NCBI GenBank assembly: GCA_937883785.1 | Contig: CALGDE010000158.1 | Location: forward strand, 1-37,829 | Direction: 5' to 3' | Source: an uncultured cyanobacterium | GTDB taxonomy: Bacteria > Cyanobacteriota > Cyanobacteriia > CACIAM-69d | Length of the DNA: 37,829 nucleotides | Shown here: positions 15,163-23,771 of the stretch, piece by piece | How positions within the stretch are numbered: position 1 is the first letter of the stretch | How the letters are laid out: each line of letters opens with the position of its first letter | Translations under genes and position numbers: made by a program | Notes under the pieces: generated by a model | The model's database searches: none | Seen by the model: only the letters and a program-made list of their open reading frames with translations | What the model was told of the DNA's origin: nothing

Positions 15163-16449
15163 TTAAAGCTGATCCTCATCTATCCACCGTTCAAAAATTG
15201 TGGATAGGACGTCGTTGGATACCAGAAATCCATCGGGGCTAGTTAAGGCAATCGCCCCATTACCCATCGTTACCAATCCTTGTTTTTTGTAGGACTGCAA
15301 TAGCTCCACCAACGCCCGCACCGGTTTATTGCCAAATTGCTGCGCCAGATTTTTCAGGTCCACCCCGTTCGATAGGCGTAACCCTACCATTAGGGTTTCC
15401 AACCACTCGTCCACCGGATCGACCGTTTCTCCACTAATTTCTCCCCCCGCTGCCACCCAAGCGGCGTAATCGTGGGGGGTGCGCGGACGGCTAAAGCGAC
15501 ACCGATTCACATAGCTGGTGGCCGCCATCCCAAAGGCGTAGTAGGGATCGTTGCGCCAGTACACCAAATTATGGCGGCTGCGATGTCCCGGTTTGGCGTA
15601 GTTGGAAATTTCATAGTGGTCGTACCCCGCGCCAGTTAAGGCTCCATGGGCATGGCGATACAAGTCTGTGGCGATCGCCTCCGAAGGCAACGGAAATTCT
15701 CCCGGTTCATAACGATAGCCAAACACCGTACCCGGCTCAACGGTAAGGTCGTACACGGAAAGGTGGGCAGGGTTGGCGGCGATGGCCAGATCCAGGGACT
15801 CGCGCCAGTGCTCCTCCGTTTGATGGGGCAATCCGGTGATTAAATCTAGGCTCCAGTTAGTGACGCCAAAGTCGTCGAGCATGGCGATCGCCCGGTCCAC
15901 ATCCCGGCGACGATGGAGGCGACCACACGCTTCCAGCAACGAATCCTGAAATGCCTGCACTCCCAGGCTGATACGGTTTAATCCCAGGTCTAAAAAGCCC
16001 GCTAGCTTATCTCGATTAAAGGTGCCCGGATCCATTTCCATGGAAATTTCTGCGTCCGTGGCAATGGCGAAACGGCGGTCCAAAGCCTGCAAAATTCGCT
16101 CGAACTGCTCCACGCTTAACAACGATGGTGTACCACCTCCGAAGAAAATGGTATTTAAAGAGGGCAAGGTGGACGGATCTGCTGAAGACGCAGCCGTGGC
16201 GCCTTGAATAATTTCTTGGATTAGGGCGTCCACATAACGGCGAATGCGGTCAGAGTTGCTGCCATCTACCGGCGTTTTTTTCGGCGATGTTTTATCTTTT
16301 TCCGAGACAAATTCCCCCGTAACGGCGATCGCAAAATCGCAATAGTGGCATCGACGGCGACAAAAGGGAATATGGAGATACGCCGCCTGGGGCACAGGGG
16401 AAATTACCGGTCGAGCCGCTGAGGCGGGCAACGATATAATGGTGGACAT
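15163..16449 (-). CDS. hemW: Radical SAM heme chaperone HemW
   Basis: 428 residues. It belongs to the HemN-like radical SAM family and more specifically looks like HemW, which binds heme and delivers it to acceptor proteins; such genes are often mis-annotated as oxygen-independent coproporphyrinogen oxidase. The iron-sulfur/SAM motif CRRRCHYC has Cys30, Cys34 and Cys37. TIFFGGGTPSLL, EMDPGTF, NRISLGVQAF and LITGLPHQT follow in family order, with the HemN C-terminal domain at the end (WLETLMVGLRLSNGVDL). It is 30-50 residues longer than usual, partly from a polar insert after AIAVTG (EFVSEKDKTSPKKTPVDGS, about residues 45-63). It is divergent from the PIN-TRAM gene across a 108-bp spacer. Confidence 0.88.
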   Translation of the reverse strand: MSTIISLPASAARPVISPVPQAAYLHIPFCRRRCHYCDFAIAVTGEFVSEKDKTSPKKTPVDGSNSDRIRRYVDALIQEIIQGATAASSADPSTLPSLNTIFFGGGTPSLLSVEQFERILQALDRRFAIATDAEISMEMDPGTFNRDKLAGFLDLGLNRISLGVQAFQDSLLEACGRLHRRRDVDRAIAMLDDFGVTNWSLDLITGLPHQTEEHWRESLDLAIAANPAHLSVYDLTVEPGTVFGYRYEPGEFPLPSEAIATDLYRHAHGALTGAGYDHYEISNYAKPGHRSRHNLVYWRNDPYYAFGMAATSYVNRCRFSRPRTPHDYAAWVAAGGEISGETVDPVDEWLETLMVGLRLSNGVDLKNLAQQFGNKPVRALVELLQSYKKQGLVTMGNGAIALTSPDGFLVSNDVLSTIFERWIDEDQL

Positions 16450-16557
16450 TGGCGGTCCTGCAAAACGGGCTTGTTACGGGTTTTACGGGCTTATTGCAAC
16501 AGGACGACGAGACAGCGTTTTTTAGCGGACCCTCAATGAGCAAATAATGATCAACCG

Positions 16558-17637
16558 ATGATCGACACATTAATTATCCTTTCATTCCTAATTGTAGGCG
16601 TTGGCGTCGGCTTCTTCGCCGTAGATTCGTTGCCGGAATCTGCCTTGGCGGAAGTGACCAACCGAGACGGGCTAAGTCTGGTTATTGGTGGTTTTGGTGC
16701 GTTAATGGGGGGCATCGTTGGGCTAACGGTGCAGGCCTTTTATCGCCGCACAGAAGAGCGCATCAAAGCCATGCCGGTGGATCGGTTGCTCGTGCGATCA
16801 GTGGGGTTGGTTATTGGGCTGTTGGTGGCAAATTTGCTGCTGGCTCCGGTGTTTCTGCTGCCGATTCCCTGGAAATTCGCCTTTATTAAGCCCCTTCTAG
16901 CGATTTTTGGCAGCATTGTGGTGGGCTTTACAGGGATTTCCCTCGCTGACACCCAGGGGCGGGCGTTACTAAGACTAATCAACCCCAGTAGTGCCGAGGC
17001 GTTATTGATTAGCGAAGGCACCTTGAAACCGGCAAAAGCGAAGGTATTGGATACCAGCTGCATCATTGACGGGCGCATTTCCGATTTATTGGATACGGGA
17101 TTTTTAGAGGGGCAGATTTTGGTGCCCCAGTTTGTGCTTCAGGAGTTGCAATACATTGCCGACGCTGCCAATGACCAGAAGCGAGTACGCGGACGGCGCG
17201 GGCTAGATATTTTGAATAAAATTCGGGAACGCCATGGCGATCGCATCGTGATTCACCGGGCGGATTACGACGATATCAACACCGTCGATGCCAAGCTGGT
17301 GCGGCTGGCGCAGGAATCTAACGCCGCGCTGCTAACTAACGATTTCAATTTAAATAAAGTAGCCACCGTGCAGGATGTGACGGTGCTGAACGTTAATGAT
17401 TTGATGGATGCGTTACGCCCCAGCTACCTGCCAGGAGACAGCCTGGCGCTGAAAGTGCTGCGTCAGGGGAAAGAGCCGGAACAGGGTGTGGGTTACCTGA
17501 CCGACGGCACCATGGTGGTGGTAGAAACGGGCAACCGCTACGTGGGCGATGAATTGGAAGTGGTGGTCACCAGCTCCCTACAAACGTCGGCAGGACGAAT
17601 GATTTTTGCGCGCCCCGCCAAATCCGTCGTCACTTAG
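16558..17637 (+). CDS. Membrane PIN-TRAM domain protein (YacL type)
   Basis: 359 residues. Four membrane helices occupy about 1-22, 40-62, 80-100 and 106-128. A PIN ribonuclease domain (about 160-285) follows, with acidic residues in VLDTSCIIDGR (Asp165), LQELQYIAD, TVDAKLVRLA and LLTNDFNLNK, so the catalytic set looks complete. A TRAM RNA-binding domain closes the protein (about 298-355, PGDSLALKVLRQGKEPEQGVGYL to SAGRMIFA). This architecture is conserved in Gram-positives and cyanobacteria; the cytoplasmic PIN domain probably cuts or senses RNA at the membrane, but no substrate is established. ATG start at 16558, with an overlapping ATGATC upstream. Confidence 0.9.
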   Translation: MIDTLIILSFLIVGVGVGFFAVDSLPESALAEVTNRDGLSLVIGGFGALMGGIVGLTVQAFYRRTEERIKAMPVDRLLVRSVGLVIGLLVANLLLAPVFLLPIPWKFAFIKPLLAIFGSIVVGFTGISLADTQGRALLRLINPSSAEALLISEGTLKPAKAKVLDTSCIIDGRISDLLDTGFLEGQILVPQFVLQELQYIADAANDQKRVRGRRGLDILNKIRERHGDRIVIHRADYDDINTVDAKLVRLAQESNAALLTNDFNLNKVATVQDVTVLNVNDLMDALRPSYLPGDSLALKVLRQGKEPEQGVGYLTDGTMVVVETGNRYVGDELEVVVTSSLQTSAGRMIFARPAKSVVT

Positions 17638-17791
17638 CAGTAATCATTTCAGGGCAATTCTTTGAAGGGTGCGTACCAGCCCGCCGCCAGTCCGCTACAA
17701 AGCATTAGGTCTCTAATCCGCTGGCGCATTGGCACGCATTCCAAAAATCCATTTGGCAAGCGCTACTTCATTGGGCAAGCGTCATTTAAAT

Positions 17792-17854
17792 ATTCAAAAT
17801 TCAAGATTCAAAATTCAAGATTCAAAACTTAAGATTCAGAACTCAGAGATTCAA
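17792..17854. repeat. Heptanucleotide tandem repeat array
   Basis: Successive 7-bp units of the form ATTCAAA / ATTCAAG (with variants ACTTAAG, ATTCAGA) run through 17792-17854. This resembles the short tandemly repeated repetitive sequences known in cyanobacteria. The array overlaps the last codons and the stop of the TPR-GT61 gene (17843-17845). Confidence 0.85.
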
Positions 17855-20800
17855 GCTATCGAGCAAGCGCTCTAGCTGAGGCAAGTCAATGGACAGATCT
17901 TCTTTAACGCCGCGGGTCTTCTCCAGACTCGGCACCGCTGTGGCTGCCAAATGATAATGCTTCAATCCGGCGATGGAGCTAATAATCCAGTAGGTATTTT
18001 GCACGTGATTGGGACCAAAAATTTCCACCACGATGGTTCCTGGTTTGCAGAATACTAGGTTAGTCAGTGCCGCGCCGTGCACCGCCACCACCACATCGGC
18101 AGCAGCAAAGGTTTTTGCTTGCTCCTGCACCGTAAACTGTCCGGGATCAAAAGCTTCAAAGTCACGCTTATCCAACAGGTCCGCTAGAGCTTCCCCATTC
18201 ACCACCTGACGGTATTTAGCGCCGCGGCGGTGCAGGTACAGCTTATTGCCCTGACACTGCTTTTGGGCTCCAGTGGGGGCGATCGCCAAATTCTCCGTTA
18301 AAAATAAATCCCGCAAAAACTGATACGCCCAGGGAGCACTACGATAGCATCGCAGCTCAGGAATAGAAGGCACCAAAAGCTGGTCGGCCCGGAAGTGGGG
18401 GAACCGGCGATTAAGGGGAAACAGGCTGCCGCTCCAGGGCATGGCTCGACACTGCATCAGCTTGTCGTCGGGAATTCCCAGGGCGGTGGTAGTGGCCACG
18501 TGGAAGGATTCGCGACAGCGGTTAAAGGCAAAGTGGCTAATATCATTCCAGGTAATGCCGCTTTGAAGCAACACCCCCAGCCGGGGAACCACGTCAAACA
18601 TCCAGTGGAAGTAGGAAATATCGCTCCAGCGGGTAGCAAGAAAGGCGACGGAGCCTTCCACCTCCTGCACAATGGGCGGATCCAGGGCATTAACCGCCAG
18701 TGCCCCATAGCCGGTGGTTAAGTCAGAAATCAACGTATCGTCGCCAGCAAAAACAGCGCACATTAGCTGCCCCGCCCAAACACGCCCCTTGGGCACCAAA
18801 GCGGTGTAGGCGACGGGGGTGGTCAGGGTGGTGTAGGTAATCTCCGGCAGCGGAGGACCGTCAATGGTACCGGAGGATGCCAAGGTGTGGGTGATGCCCT
18901 CGTGCTGTTCGAAAAGGGTGATGGCATGGGGGGACTGGGCATGCTTATGGGCGTGCTCATGGGCCGTCGCCATTTGACCGTCGGTAACGGGGCAAAATTG
19001 CTCAATTAGGTCAGCGGGCAGTTCGCAAAAAGTGCTGGGGGAGGTGGCAGATCCGGTGGGGACAGGGCGATTTGTCTGGTGTAAAGTGTGGGCGATCGCG
19101 TCATACACCTGCCATAGGTCCGGCAAAATCTGCAACGCTCGGATAAAGCTTCCCAAAGCCTGATCCCAGTTTTGCTGATGGCGGAACACATGCCCTTTTG
19201 CGGCGTGGTATTGGGCTGTTAACCAGCGATTATTGGGCAGTCGCTTTTGGGCGTCCTGGATAAATACCAAACATTCATGCCAGCGTCCGTTGTCCTGGAG
19301 AATCGCAATGGAACGCTGGATGGACACAAAGGAGGTTTCTGGGCTCAGGCGAATGGCGCGGTGGTAGGTGGGCAACGTGGATAGCCGCCAATTTTGTCCC
19401 AACGCTTCATAGGCTCTGCCCAGTTGCTCGTGTAGGGGCGCATACTTACTGTGGCGACGCAGCCCAGTTTCAACGGTTTTCAAGGCTTCCTCGGGCTGGT
19501 CTAAAGCCAATTGTGCCTGGGCGAGACAATCGTAGATTTCCTTATCTTTGCTGCCCAAACCTAAGGCGGCGGTGGCGGCGATCGCACACTGTTCCCAGGC
19601 ATTTTGGAACTGGGCTAAGGTGGCCAGCAACTGCCAAGTTTTTCTAGACTTAGGGTTGGCTTCAGCGGCCTTTTGATAAGCGGCCAGCGCGTCGGACCAC
19701 TTAAATCGCGCCTCGGCCAACTGCCCTAAATTGATATACACCGAGCAGGGATCACTCACCCCTACCTCCAGCGCCATTTCATAGGCGTCCTGGGCTCGGT
19801 TATGCTGCCGAGCGCTTTGGTAAGCATCCCCTTGCAGGGCATACACATTGCCCTGGGTCGTGCCGGTAACGCTTTTTTCTGCCAGTAGCCGATCGCAGAG
19901 TTTCAGGGCTTTGTCCCACTTTTTGCCTTTGCCGTAAGCCTGGGCCAAGTTGAACTGTATGGATGGGTTATCGCCCCCGGGCACTTGGGCGATCGCCAAC
20001 TGCCAGGTTTTAACGCCGTCGTTCCACCGCCTCAGGGCCTCCTGGGCATCCACCAGTGCCTCGTAAAATTCCAGCTTTTGGGGAAACTGTTCCACCGCCT
20101 GTTCATATAGCGTCACGTTGTTTTCAAGCTGCCCCAGCTCCCTGTAGCCTTTCGCCCAGGCTTCGTGACACTGATGCAGCAGCTGAGGGTGATGCACAAT
20201 GGCAGCAGCGTAGGTGGTAACCACCCCGTACCAGTCTTCATCTTTGACATACAGCTCCGCCAGACGAGTCCACACCCAGGTGGGCTTTGGATCCAAGACC
20301 AGCGCCTCTTTGTAGGTGTCGATGGCGTCGGCGATCGCCCCCTGCTTGTCATAGATTTTGGCCAGCGCCGCCCGTAAGTCACTGCGCTGGGGAGCCAATG
20401 CAATGGCGCGACCGTAAGCAAGAGCCGCTTCGGACCATTTCTCCTGATCCCGTAAAACGCTCCCCAGCTTTAAATAAATCGTGGCGCTGGACCGTCCGGA
20501 GGCAATGGCATCCTGGTAGGTTTTTGCCGCGATCGCCGACCATCCCAGCTCCGTGTACACATCCGCCAGCTCCATGGACAGTTCAAAATTATCGGGCTGT
20601 TTTTCCAGCACGCGCCGATAGGCCGCCACTGCCTCCATGGGACGTCCCTGTTTTACAAACGCCAACCCTAGCTGGTAATAGCGCTCTGGGGGATGGTTAG
20701 TGCCATAGGCCAACGCCTGACTATAAGCGTCACTGGCCAACGCCCAGCGCTGGAGGGCGAAAAAGCAGTCTCCCAAAAACCCATAAATTTGCTCTTCGTG

Positions 20801-22339
20801 CACCTGGGCGCTGACACAGTCCTGATAGTAGGTGACAGCGGTTTCTAGCTGTCCTCGGCGGCGGTAAATCTGGGCCATTTGCCATGCCAGTTCCCCATTG
20901 TAACCATGACAGTATCCCTCCGCCCAGCTATCCAAAGCAGCGTCCTCGTCCCCCAGTTCCCCATAAATCAATCCCAGGTCCAGCCATCCCTGGGTGTTCT
21001 CCGGATCCCGCTCAGTCCACTGTCGATACAGGGCGATCGCCCGGTCCAAGTTCCCTGACTTCCAGTGGGATCGCCCCCACTTTTCCAGCACCGCCGCAGG
21101 CACCTCGGACACCTCCAGAGACACTTCAGCAAACTGGGACACCTCCGAGATTTCGTCGCCGGCTTTTTGGGCATCGCCGCCGTCGTAAAATCGCCGGTAC
21201 CCATATAAATAATCAAACGCTTTGGCCGCTTGCCGCCATCGCTTCTGGGCATAGCACTCTTCTGCGTAGCGCTCTCGAGCCCACGGGTAGGCACACCCCT
21301 GGTTAATGGCCCGTTCGTAGGCCTCCTGCGCGTCCTTTGAATTGCCCACCTGGTCATTACAGCGCCCCAGCCAGGCATACCAGTTGGCGGTTCTGGTCTC
21401 CCCGTCAGCGCTGCCTTTACTGCGCCGTTTAATGATTTCAATGCCTTGATCGTAGGCGGCGATCGCCTCCGACCACTGCTTGGTCTTTTCATACAGCCGC
21501 CCCAGCCGCTGGTAAGGCTTTGCCCCCTTAGGCGTTTCCCGCTGCAAAATTAATTGATATTGCTCCAGGGCCACCCTCAGGCTGTGGTCGTCACGCTGCT
21601 CCAGGCAAAAGGTCATCCACAGATCCACCTCATCCCAGTCCACCGAAGGGCGCTTCTCTTCCGCCAGGGCCATGGTGAGCCTCTCCCCCTGACGCCAACA
21701 CTCCAGCGCCCGAGGCACCCTGTCTCGCTCTCGATAACTTAGCGCCAGGTACATCCACGGTTCCGGATCCTTATTGTCCAGCGATCGCCACGCCATCCCC
21801 AGCTGCTCCACGTTATCCCACTGTCCCGTCAAAGCCTCCATGGCCACCGTTGCCCGGTACGCCGCCGTATTGTCCGGGCCCAACATCAGCCAGCGCTGGT
21901 AACAGCTGCGGGCTAGATAATCCTTACCGCGCCGCTCCCATTTTTGTCCCATGCGCTTTAGGGATCGCACATCGTCCCACCCTAGGGCCAGGGATCGCCG
22001 GCAGGCTTGGTCCGCAATTTTGTATTCCTTTGCCGCCATAGCCACCGTCATTAGCGCAATCCAGCCATCGCGATGGTCCGGGCGCAAATCGGTCATTTTT
22101 TGATAAGCCGCGATCGCCTCCGGACGCTGATTGAGCAAATCGTGTCCCTGCCCCAGCCGCCACCAGCCATAGTCATCTTCGGGAAACGCCTGGCAATACT
22201 TTTGAAACGCGGCGATCGCTGGTTCAATTTGCCCCCGCCGCTGCCAGCGATTTCCCAGCCGCAGCCACAGTGCAGGTTTCGCCCGCCCCGCCACAACGGA
22301 AGCAACACTGTCGGCGATCGGTTTGGGCTGAGTAACCAT
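17843..22339 (-). CDS. TPR-repeat protein with C-terminal GT61 glycosyltransferase domain
   Basis: 1498 residues. Residues about 20-1110 are an almost continuous array of tetratricopeptide repeats (W..LG..Y....(W/Y)..A...Y..A....P patterns), with a short non-repeat break near 395-440. The C-terminal part (about 1165-1490) matches glycosyltransferase family 61 (DUF563): SYFHWMFDVVPRLGVLLQ, PWSGSLFPLNRRF, KLYLHRRGAKYRQVVN and the signature VVAVHGAALTNLVFCKPGTIVVEIF. GT61 enzymes transfer sugars such as xylose or GlcNAc; donor and acceptor here are unknown. A His-rich stretch (AHEHAHKHAQSPHA) precedes the catalytic part. There is no signal peptide, so action is probably cytoplasmic on lipid- or protein-linked glycan. 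The frame is intact over 4.5 kb. The stop codon lies within a heptamer repeat array, so the extreme C terminus (DSLNL) may be variable. Confidence 0.9.
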   Translation of the reverse strand: MVTQPKPIADSVASVVAGRAKPALWLRLGNRWQRRGQIEPAIAAFQKYCQAFPEDDYGWWRLGQGHDLLNQRPEAIAAYQKMTDLRPDHRDGWIALMTVAMAAKEYKIADQACRRSLALGWDDVRSLKRMGQKWERRGKDYLARSCYQRWLMLGPDNTAAYRATVAMEALTGQWDNVEQLGMAWRSLDNKDPEPWMYLALSYRERDRVPRALECWRQGERLTMALAEEKRPSVDWDEVDLWMTFCLEQRDDHSLRVALEQYQLILQRETPKGAKPYQRLGRLYEKTKQWSEAIAAYDQGIEIIKRRSKGSADGETRTANWYAWLGRCNDQVGNSKDAQEAYERAINQGCAYPWARERYAEECYAQKRWRQAAKAFDYLYGYRRFYDGGDAQKAGDEISEVSQFAEVSLEVSEVPAAVLEKWGRSHWKSGNLDRAIALYRQWTERDPENTQGWLDLGLIYGELGDEDAALDSWAEGYCHGYNGELAWQMAQIYRRRGQLETAVTYYQDCVSAQVHEEQIYGFLGDCFFALQRWALASDAYSQALAYGTNHPPERYYQLGLAFVKQGRPMEAVAAYRRVLEKQPDNFELSMELADVYTELGWSAIAAKTYQDAIASGRSSATIYLKLGSVLRDQEKWSEAALAYGRAIALAPQRSDLRAALAKIYDKQGAIADAIDTYKEALVLDPKPTWVWTRLAELYVKDEDWYGVVTTYAAAIVHHPQLLHQCHEAWAKGYRELGQLENNVTLYEQAVEQFPQKLEFYEALVDAQEALRRWNDGVKTWQLAIAQVPGGDNPSIQFNLAQAYGKGKKWDKALKLCDRLLAEKSVTGTTQGNVYALQGDAYQSARQHNRAQDAYEMALEVGVSDPCSVYINLGQLAEARFKWSDALAAYQKAAEANPKSRKTWQLLATLAQFQNAWEQCAIAATAALGLGSKDKEIYDCLAQAQLALDQPEEALKTVETGLRRHSKYAPLHEQLGRAYEALGQNWRLSTLPTYHRAIRLSPETSFVSIQRSIAILQDNGRWHECLVFIQDAQKRLPNNRWLTAQYHAAKGHVFRHQQNWDQALGSFIRALQILPDLWQVYDAIAHTLHQTNRPVPTGSATSPSTFCELPADLIEQFCPVTDGQMATAHEHAHKHAQSPHAITLFEQHEGITHTLASSGTIDGPPLPEITYTTLTTPVAYTALVPKGRVWAGQLMCAVFAGDDTLISDLTTGYGALAVNALDPPIVQEVEGSVAFLATRWSDISYFHWMFDVVPRLGVLLQSGITWNDISHFAFNRCRESFHVATTTALGIPDDKLMQCRAMPWSGSLFPLNRRFPHFRADQLLVPSIPELRCYRSAPWAYQFLRDLFLTENLAIAPTGAQKQCQGNKLYLHRRGAKYRQVVNGEALADLLDKRDFEAFDPGQFTVQEQAKTFAAADVVVAVHGAALTNLVFCKPGTIVVEIFGPNHVQNTYWIISSIAGLKHYHLAATAVPSLEKTRGVKEDLSIDLPQLERLLDSLNL

Positions 22340-22548
22340 ATCGGCTTAGGTACCGGGAATTTTCAAAAACACTTGATGCGCAATCTATGGGTAATACGCA
22401 GGAACGCATAACCTAGGGCGTACTATCGGTCACCGAGCAGTTGTGTGCCATGGATAATTCGTGCCCCACTTAGTGCCCCATTTAGTGCCCCATTAAAAAA
22501 TAGGCTCAGTGCAATAAACACCGGGACGTAAAAATCCAAATCCTAACT

Positions 22549-22673
22549 GGGGGCTATCATCATTTAAATCTCAAAGCTATTGGTCGTGAAGGTTTCAGCC
22601 CCTAACGTTTTTTATTTTGCAAGGGCTGCGTGCTCCCCACTGGGCAAAGCTTCTGGCACTTAATTGATGCCAC
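22549..22673 (+). repeat. Dispersed double-hairpin repeat, copy B
   Basis: Uninterrupted copy. The left arm GGGGCTATCATCATTTAA is followed by ATCTCAAAGC, then GTGAAGGTTTCAGCCCC (22586-22602) which pairs with the GGGGCT at the left edge. The T-rich centre (GTTTTTTATTTTG) separates the second unit AAGGGCTGCGTGCTCCCCAC ... AAGCTTCTGGCACTTAATTG ... ATGCCAC. Same orientation as copies A, C and D. Confidence 0.85.
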
Positions 22674-22854
22674 TTCCCAGAACAGTCCCTGGTGTATCAA
22701 TCACACCAACGGCGTCCTGCTGCACACCTACTCATATTGATACCGTTATACCAAGGTGAAAAACGGATAACCGCACAAACAACCCTCAAAAAAGCGCAAA
22801 AAAATGATGTAGATGTTGTCAGCGCTTTTCTAGGGCGCCCCATATAAATCCGTC

Positions 22855-22940
22855 AGGACTTACGCAAAACATGTTGTTAAGACCAAGAACAAACGTTGCA
22901 TCAGCTTCCCCCCTTACCAAGGAGGACTGGCGTAAATCCT
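22855..22940. mobile_element. 86-bp MITE-like element with 11-bp inverted ends
   Basis: AGGACTTACGC (22855-22865) and GCGTAAATCCT (22930-22940) are inverted repeats with one mismatch. Ends of the AGGACTTACGC type are familiar from several cyanobacterial insertion sequences. The 64-bp interior cannot encode a transposase, and includes the C-tract block CTTCCCCCCTTACC. It is best read as a non-autonomous derivative or a fused pair of IS ends. Confidence 0.6.
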
Positions 22941-23006
22941 GTCCGTGAAAAAAACAGATCAAGAATCTGCCGAGCAAATCTCCACAAGCCGGTATAAAAA
23001 GTTTGT

Positions 23007-23726
23007 CTACTCCGACGGTGGTGCCAACTTTTGCGCCGTGAGGAGGAGAGAGCCCGCGTCGCAATAGGATCGATAGATATCGTAATTTGGGAAATAGGGG
23101 GAGGGGATGAAGGCGTCTGGCTTAATTTGCCCTGGCAGGGGCACCTGGCGATCGCCCACCTGGGTCCAGCCAGCGGATAACAATAGCGATCGCCACTGGG
23201 ACACCGATAGATTATGGGCCGTTAACGACAGGGCTTCCACCCAATAGGGCGAAGCCGGATTGTCTTGGTAAAGGTCAATAACCAGCCCCAGCCGCCCCCC
23301 AGGCTGGGTAATACGTAGCCATTCTCTTAAAGTTTCCAGAGGATCGGGAACGTAGTATGAAGACTCGATAGAAACGATATGGGAAAACCGGTTCGCCTCA
23401 AAGGGAGTCTGGGCGCTGTTTGATACGGCGAATTTTAAATGGGGCAAGGTGCAGCGGGAGGAGGCAATGTCGATCATTTCCGCCGATAAATCAATGCCCA
23501 CCCCCGACGCAATATGCTCACCAATCAAGTCGTTTAACACCCAGCCAATGCCACAGCCCGCATCAAGTACCACGGAATCTGAGGCGATCGCCAACCCTTC
23601 CAGCAACTGCTCAGTGGCATAGCGATGACCGTCAGCCATCCGATCCCCTCGCCCCGATTGAGCCCACTGGTCGAACTCGGTAGCCACATCATGGGCACTG
23701 GAAAAACTTGAGGATTGTTGGGGCAT
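23007..23726 (-). CDS. Class I SAM-dependent methyltransferase
   Basis: 239 residues from the ATG at 23726. It has a Rossmann methyltransferase fold with motif I VVLDAGCGIG (about 52-61), the acidic residue after strand 2 in GVGIDLSAEMI, motif II/III-like HIVSIESSYYVPDP and the post-motif QPGGRLGLVIDLY. The pattern resembles small-molecule or sugar methyltransferases of the UbiE/Methyltransf_11 group. It lies 45 bp downstream of the glycosyltransferase-like gene on the same strand, so both are probably one transcript and may modify the same glycan or glycolipid. The true substrate cannot be told. The C terminus (YRSYCDAGSLLLTAQKL) looks complete. Confidence 0.82.
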   Translation of the reverse strand: MPQQSSSFSSAHDVATEFDQWAQSGRGDRMADGHRYATEQLLEGLAIASDSVVLDAGCGIGWVLNDLIGEHIASGVGIDLSAEMIDIASSRCTLPHLKFAVSNSAQTPFEANRFSHIVSIESSYYVPDPLETLREWLRITQPGGRLGLVIDLYQDNPASPYWVEALSLTAHNLSVSQWRSLLLSAGWTQVGDRQVPLPGQIKPDAFIPSPYFPNYDIYRSYCDAGSLLLTAQKLAPPSE

Positions 23727-23771
23727 GGGCAAAGGGAAAGGGGAGCGCAGGGAAGGGAAATAAACGGGGAC

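Larger units (their letters stand above)
22340..23006. other. Spacer built of repeats
   Basis: No gene recognised. It contains a direct repeat TTAGTGCCCCA(T/C) three times at about 22460-22495, repeat copy B (22549-22673), a short MITE-like element (22855-22940), and the C-tract block shared with 11404-11417. The remainder, including the TTGATACCGTTATACCAAGG area, shows nothing recognisable. Confidence 0.55.

Noticed and set aside
17792-17854. Heptamer array considered as a CRISPR or iteron origin
   Set aside because: Units abut without spacers, have no DnaA-box-like sequence, and no replication gene is nearby; it fits cyanobacterial heptanucleotide repeats.
20884-21492. Long overlapping frames inside the TPR-GT61 gene, Pro- or Arg-rich
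   Set aside because: Shadow frames of a GC-rich TPR gene; composition is typical of antisense frames and no domain is visible.
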